From DASQVO01 sp035640715 (lineage in GTDB: Bacteria > Actinomycetota > Actinomycetes > Streptosporangiales > Streptosporangiaceae), in NCBI GenBank assembly GCA_035640715.1, contig DASQVO010000194.1, positions 1 to 9,230 on the forward strand: a stretch of 9,230 bases of DNA, given 5' to 3'. The position numbers and the translations under genes are program-made. The notes under the pieces are model-generated. The model was not told the origin of the DNA. It saw only the letters and a list, made by a program, of their open reading frames with translations, and did not search any database. Position 1 is the stretch's first letter; the number at the start of each line of letters is the position of its first letter. Shown piece by piece: positions 6,453 to 9,230 of the stretch.

Positions 6453-7346
6453 TCAGGGCAGCGCCGCGACCAGTTCCCGGACCGGCTTGCGGTGGCCGGT
6501 GAAGAACGGAATCTCCACCCGGGTGTGCCGCCGCGCCTCCGCGCCGCGCAGATGGCGCATCAGGTCGACGATCCGGTGCAGTTCGTCGGCCTCGAAGGCG
6601 AGCATCCACTCGTAGTCGTTCAGCGAGAAGCAGGCGACCGTGTTGGCCCGCACATCCGGGTACTCGCGTGCCATCATGCCGTGCTCGGCGAGCATCCGCC
6701 TGCGCTCGGCCGGATCCAGCAGGTACCACTCATAGGACCGGACGAACGGATAGACGCTCACGTAAGCGCGCGGCTCCTCTTCCGACAGGAACGCCGGGAT
6801 GTGGCCCCGGTTGAACTCAGCGGGACGGTGCAGCGCCATCGCCGACCAGACCGGCTCGCTGGCCCTTCCCAGCCGGGTCCGGCGGAAGCGGGCGTAGATC
6901 TCCTGGAGGTCATCGGATGACGGGGCCACCCACCAGAACATGTAGTCGGCGTCCGCCCGCAGTCCCTGGACGTCATAGCAGCCGCGGGTCACGGTGCCCT
7001 TGCCCGCCGCCTGGTCGAGCAGCTCGCCCACCTCGTCGGCCACCACGTCGCGGCTAGGGGAGCCGGCCGACGCGTCGTAGGGAGTCTGCGGCCCGCCGAC
7101 GGCGCCGTCGAGCGCCGCACGGTCCCTCACCCGGAACACCGACCACATCGTGTACCGGATCAGCTCGTTCAGCTCGCGGGCCTTCGGCCGGCTGCGGGTC
7201 TCGCCCTCCGGACGGGGTTCCTGATGGCCCGGCGCGTCCACGCCGAGTTCCGCGCGCAGGGCATCCAGGTCGGAACCGCTGCCCATGCTGCCTGCGGTTT
7301 CCGCTGTCACGTCGTCATTCGCAGCCATATCCTTATTGTCCGTCAT
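6453..7346 (-). CDS. hemQ: coproheme decarboxylase HemQ (ChdC, chlorite dismutase-like)
   Basis: It catalyses the last step of the coproporphyrin-dependent haem pathway, peroxide-dependent oxidative decarboxylation of two propionates of coproheme III to give haem b. Conserved blocks (297-aa numbering) are RELNELIRYTMWSVFRVR (57-74), YDVQGLRADADYMFWW (124-139), HRPAEFNRGHIPAF (173-186), YPFVRSYEWYLLDP (199-212), MLAEHGMMAREYP (218-230) and DLMRHLRGAEARRHTRVEIPFFTG (261-284). H222 is the probable proximal haem ligand, Y199 the catalytic tyrosine and H182 the distal histidine. Their spacings (23 and 40) equal those I recall for the C. diphtheriae enzyme (Y135, H118, H158). An acidic ~55-residue N-terminal extension and a Gly/Pro/Ser-rich loop around 82-100 make it longer than usual. 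ATG 7346 is chosen for GGTGA 5 nt upstream; GTG 7400, 3 bp past the hemY stop, is possible. It is probably co-transcribed with hemY. Confidence 0.93.
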   Translation of the reverse strand: MTDNKDMAANDDVTAETAGSMGSGSDLDALRAELGVDAPGHQEPRPEGETRSRPKARELNELIRYTMWSVFRVRDRAALDGAVGGPQTPYDASAGSPSRDVVADEVGELLDQAAGKGTVTRGCYDVQGLRADADYMFWWVAPSSDDLQEIYARFRRTRLGRASEPVWSAMALHRPAEFNRGHIPAFLSEEEPRAYVSVYPFVRSYEWYLLDPAERRRMLAEHGMMAREYPDVRANTVACFSLNDYEWMLAFEADELHRIVDLMRHLRGAEARRHTRVEIPFFTGHRKPVRELVAALP

Positions 7347-7403
7347 CGCGGTCACCACTCGTGCCCGGGCCACCCGGCGCCCGGCCGCCATCCCAGTCAC
7401 CGG

Positions 7404-8906
7404 TCATCTGCCGCGCTGCTGGCGTGTCCGCAGGTAGCGGAGCACCTGGCCGACGGCGGCGTGCGCCGTCGCGACGCAGGCCGGAATCCCCACCCCGTCA
7501 AAGGCCGCGCCGCAGATCGCTAGCCCCGGCTGGGCCTCGACCCCGGAGCGGATGGCCGCGACCCGGTCCAGGTGGCCGACGCTGTATTGGGGCAGTGCCC
7601 CGCCCCACCGGGTGACGCGGGCATCCAGCGGGGCGCCGCGCACGCCGGTGGCCTCCGACAGCTCGGCCGCGGCGATCGCGGCGAGCTCAGCGTCGTCGCG
7701 CTGGAGCAGGGCCTCCTCGCCGACTCGCCCGATGGAGCAGCGGATGACGTCCACTGGCTTGGCGGGATCAAGGAGGTGCGGCCATTTCACGGTCGAGAAT
7801 GTGACCGCCTTGACCGCATGCCCGTCCACTGCCGGTACCAGGTACCCGCTGCGCGCGGAGCCGCCCGCCGCCCCCGGCCCCTCCCCTGCCGGAAATGCCG
7901 AACGAGGGTAGGCGAGCGTGACAATTGCCATGCTGGCGTAATCGATGCTGCTGAGCGCGGCCGCCGGCGCTCCCGTCACCCCGGCAAGCAGCCTGGATGC
8001 GGGACGCGCCGGGATGGCCAGTACGACGGCATCCGCGTGGATCTCTTCCGGCGCCGCGGCGGACCCCACCACCAGGCGCCATCCGTTCGCGGTGCGGGCA
8101 AGCTCACGGACCGTTGAGCGTGTCCGGATGACCGCGCCCGACGCTGCGGCAACAGCGGCGGGCAGCGTCCCCAGGCCGCCGGCGAGGGTGGTGAATACCG
8201 GCACTGGCCGGGGCGCCGGGGCAGGAAGCAGCGATGCCGCGGCTTCCGCCAGCGAGCGGTGCGAGCGCGATGCCGCGGCAAGGGGGGGTAGCGTCGCCTC
8301 GAACGACAGGTCCTCTGACCGCCCCGCGTAGACGCCGCCCAGCAGCGGATCGACGAGCCGGTCGACGAGCTCCCGGCCGAACCTGGCCCCCACGTAGGCG
8401 GCGACGGCCATATCACCGCTTCGCTGCGTGGCAGGAAGATCCAGATCCTCGCGGGCCCGGGCCAGGCCCTCCTCGGACAGCACGCCGGAGCGGGTCAGGT
8501 CGGCCAGGTCCGCGGGCACGCCCATGAACTGGCGCCGCAGCAGCGGCCGCATCGCGCCCCGGGTCCAGATGGCCGACGATGTGGTTCCCGGCGTCACCAG
8601 CTGATCGCCGAGCCCGATATCGGTGATCAGCCCCGTGCCCTCCGGGCGGCGCGTGAGCAGCGCTTCCGCGCCCTCATCCACGGCGATCCCGGCCACCTCG
8701 GAGACCGAGAGCTTGCCGCCGAGCCGCGGCGATCCCTCCAGCACGGTGACCTGGACCGGCTCGCCACGCAGGAAGAACGCCGCGGCTAGCCCGGAGATAC
8801 CGCCGCCGACGATGACAACGCGCGGCAGCGTGCCCGGCCCGGGGCCGGCGTCGCCCTCGGCCCGTTCCGCCTGCCCGGCCTGTCCCGCATGTCCCGAAGT
8901 CTGCAC
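7404..8906 (-). CDS. hemY: coproporphyrinogen III oxidase (protoporphyrinogen-oxidase-like, HemY/CgoX)
   Basis: A 500-aa FAD flavoenzyme that oxidises coproporphyrinogen III to coproporphyrin III in the Gram-positive haem route; it is often annotated as protoporphyrinogen oxidase (hemG/hemY). The dinucleotide-binding fold is RVVIVGGGISGLAAAFFL (29-46), with E57 in VTVLEGSPRLGGKL as the expected ribose-binding acid, then DEGAEALLTRRPEG (77-90). The C-terminus GLAICGAAFDGVGIPACVATAHAAV is the conserved closing FAD-contact block. Length and domain order are normal. GTG 8906 is the only plausible start before the Rossmann strand and has GGAG just upstream. The first ~28 residues are a variable Gly/Ala linker. 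The gene ends 57 bp before the chosen hemQ start and overlaps longer hemQ start options closely, which supports an operon. hemE, often the upstream neighbour, is not here. Confidence 0.94.
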   Translation of the reverse strand: MQTSGHAGQAGQAERAEGDAGPGPGTLPRVVIVGGGISGLAAAFFLRGEPVQVTVLEGSPRLGGKLSVSEVAGIAVDEGAEALLTRRPEGTGLITDIGLGDQLVTPGTTSSAIWTRGAMRPLLRRQFMGVPADLADLTRSGVLSEEGLARAREDLDLPATQRSGDMAVAAYVGARFGRELVDRLVDPLLGGVYAGRSEDLSFEATLPPLAAASRSHRSLAEAAASLLPAPAPRPVPVFTTLAGGLGTLPAAVAAASGAVIRTRSTVRELARTANGWRLVVGSAAAPEEIHADAVVLAIPARPASRLLAGVTGAPAAALSSIDYASMAIVTLAYPRSAFPAGEGPGAAGGSARSGYLVPAVDGHAVKAVTFSTVKWPHLLDPAKPVDVIRCSIGRVGEEALLQRDDAELAAIAAAELSEATGVRGAPLDARVTRWGGALPQYSVGHLDRVAAIRSGVEAQPGLAICGAAFDGVGIPACVATAHAAVGQVLRYLRTRQQRGR

Positions 8907-9033
8907 GTGCTCCAGCGTGTCAGATCCGGGAGCCGCCTGTTACCCGCCCCCGGCAGCGGCCCCGCCGGCCCGCAGCAACCCTTTCGTTACCAACCCGCAG
9001 CAACCATGGCACCCGGACTGCCGTCTCAAAGGC
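8907..9033. promoter_or_regulatory. divergent hemY / lipoprotein intergenic region
   Basis: This 127-bp region must carry the promoters for hemY (leftward) and the lipoprotein gene (rightward). It contains a perfect 12-bp direct repeat CCCGCAGCAACC (8969-8980 and 8994-9005, 25 bp apart) and two copies of GTTACC (8939-8944 and 8986-8991). I cannot identify a convincing -10/-35 pair in either direction. Confidence 0.4.
8969..9005 (+). repeat. 12-bp direct repeat pair upstream of lipoprotein gene
   Basis: CCCGCAGCAACC occurs at 8969-8980 and again at 8994-9005 with a 13-bp spacer containing CTTTCGTTACC. The 25-bp period is about two and a half helical turns, so the copies would face opposite sides of the helix. 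They may be operator half-sites or a simple local duplication. Confidence 0.55.
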
Positions 9034-9230
9034 ATGCGAAACGCACGGAGCGGGATCGCCGCGACGGCAGGCCTTTGCGCCATCGCCGCGCTGCTGCTGG
9101 CCGGATGCTCGGGATCGGGCTCATCCGGTGCCTCATCGGCTGCCCCGGGCGCGGCCGTGCCGCACCAAGCGGCCGGCGCGGCAGCCGCGCCGAAGCAGGC
9201 GGCCGGCGCGGCAGCGGGACAGCCGGGCTC
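9034..9230 (+). CDS. secreted lipoprotein, N-terminal part (truncated by window end)
   Basis: An open frame from ATG 9034 runs off the window with 65 complete codons. It begins MRNARSGIAATAGLCAIAA, a type II signal peptide with arginines at 2 and 5 and a hydrophobic core. It continues LLLAGC with the lipobox L-A-G-C and lipidated Cys25, so the mature protein should be anchored to the outer face of the cytoplasmic membrane. After the cysteine comes a Ser/Gly-rich then Ala-rich linker in which QAAGAAA occurs twice, 10 residues apart (17-bp DNA repeat, 9169-9185 and 9199-9215). The functional domain lies beyond the window. AAAGG lies just before the ATG, closer than usual for a ribosome binding site. 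Some actinobacterial DUF4349 lipoproteins start this way, but nothing here proves that family. It diverges from hemY. Confidence 0.75.
   Translation, partial: MRNARSGIAATAGLCAIAALLLAGCSGSGSSGASSAAPGAAVPHQAAGAAAAPKQAAGAAAGQPG
9169..9215 (+). repeat. 17-bp direct repeat in lipoprotein linker
   Basis: GCGGCCGGCGCGGCAGC is present at 9169-9185 and 9199-9215, a 30-bp period that keeps the reading frame and duplicates QAAGAAA in the protein, since the preceding codon is CAA in one copy and CAG in the other. The window ends soon after, so more copies could follow. Confidence 0.7.

Noticed and set aside
8282..8288. Run of seven G (C7 on the coding strand) inside hemY as a possible phase-variation tract
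   Set aside because: Seven bases is short, hemY is intact across it (encoding L-P-P-L), and haem synthesis is an unlikely phase-variable trait. It remains a possible sequencing-error spot.

Overview
The window is chromosomal DNA from a high-GC Gram-positive bacterium of the class Actinomycetes. The evidence is strong G/C third-position bias in every gene, frequent GTG starts, an F420-type luciferase-like oxidoreductase, a giant LuxR (LAL) ATPase regulator, and a hemY-hemQ pair of the coproporphyrin-dependent haem pathway whose HemQ carries the actinobacterial distal-histidine arrangement. I cannot name the genus; a Streptosporangiales-like or related soil lineage would fit. I see no rRNA, tRNA, insertion sequence, phage gene or CRISPR array.

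Left part (1-1761, + strand): a luciferase-like F420-dependent oxidoreductase is followed after 58 bp by a short CocE/NonD-type hydrolase. The hydrolase looks like an internally deleted relic. It has the N-terminal third of the alpha/beta-hydrolase domain with the nucleophile serine, joined in frame to the last ~50 residues of the C-terminal domain.

Middle (1762-4963): one very large minus-strand gene encodes a 1024-aa LAL regulator (N-terminal AAA ATPase, helical middle, C-terminal LuxR HTH). It runs convergently to the hydrolase and diverges from msrB across a 127-bp intergenic region containing a heptamer direct repeat and a 10-bp palindrome.

Right part (4964-9230): msrB (methionine-R-sulfoxide reductase) and a small cupin lie on the + strand. 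They converge on a minus-strand series hemY -> hemQ -> arfB: coproporphyrinogen oxidase, coproheme decarboxylase, and a GGQ ribosome-rescue hydrolase. The juxtaposition of msrB with hemQ/hemY resembles the M. tuberculosis Rv2674-Rv2678c region as I remember it, but here arfB and a cupin sit between, and hemE is not next to hemY. A lipoprotein gene with an Ala/Gly/Gln-rich, partly repeated linker after the lipobox starts at 9034, diverges from hemY and runs off the window.

Overall this is mostly ordinary actinobacterial chromosome: haem synthesis, oxidative protein repair and translation rescue beside a regulator and accessory oxidoreductase/hydrolase genes. I found no new multi-gene system. 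The most unusual items are the internally deleted CocE hydrolase, an 18-bp tandem duplication that includes the msrB stop codon, and short repeats in the two divergent promoter regions.
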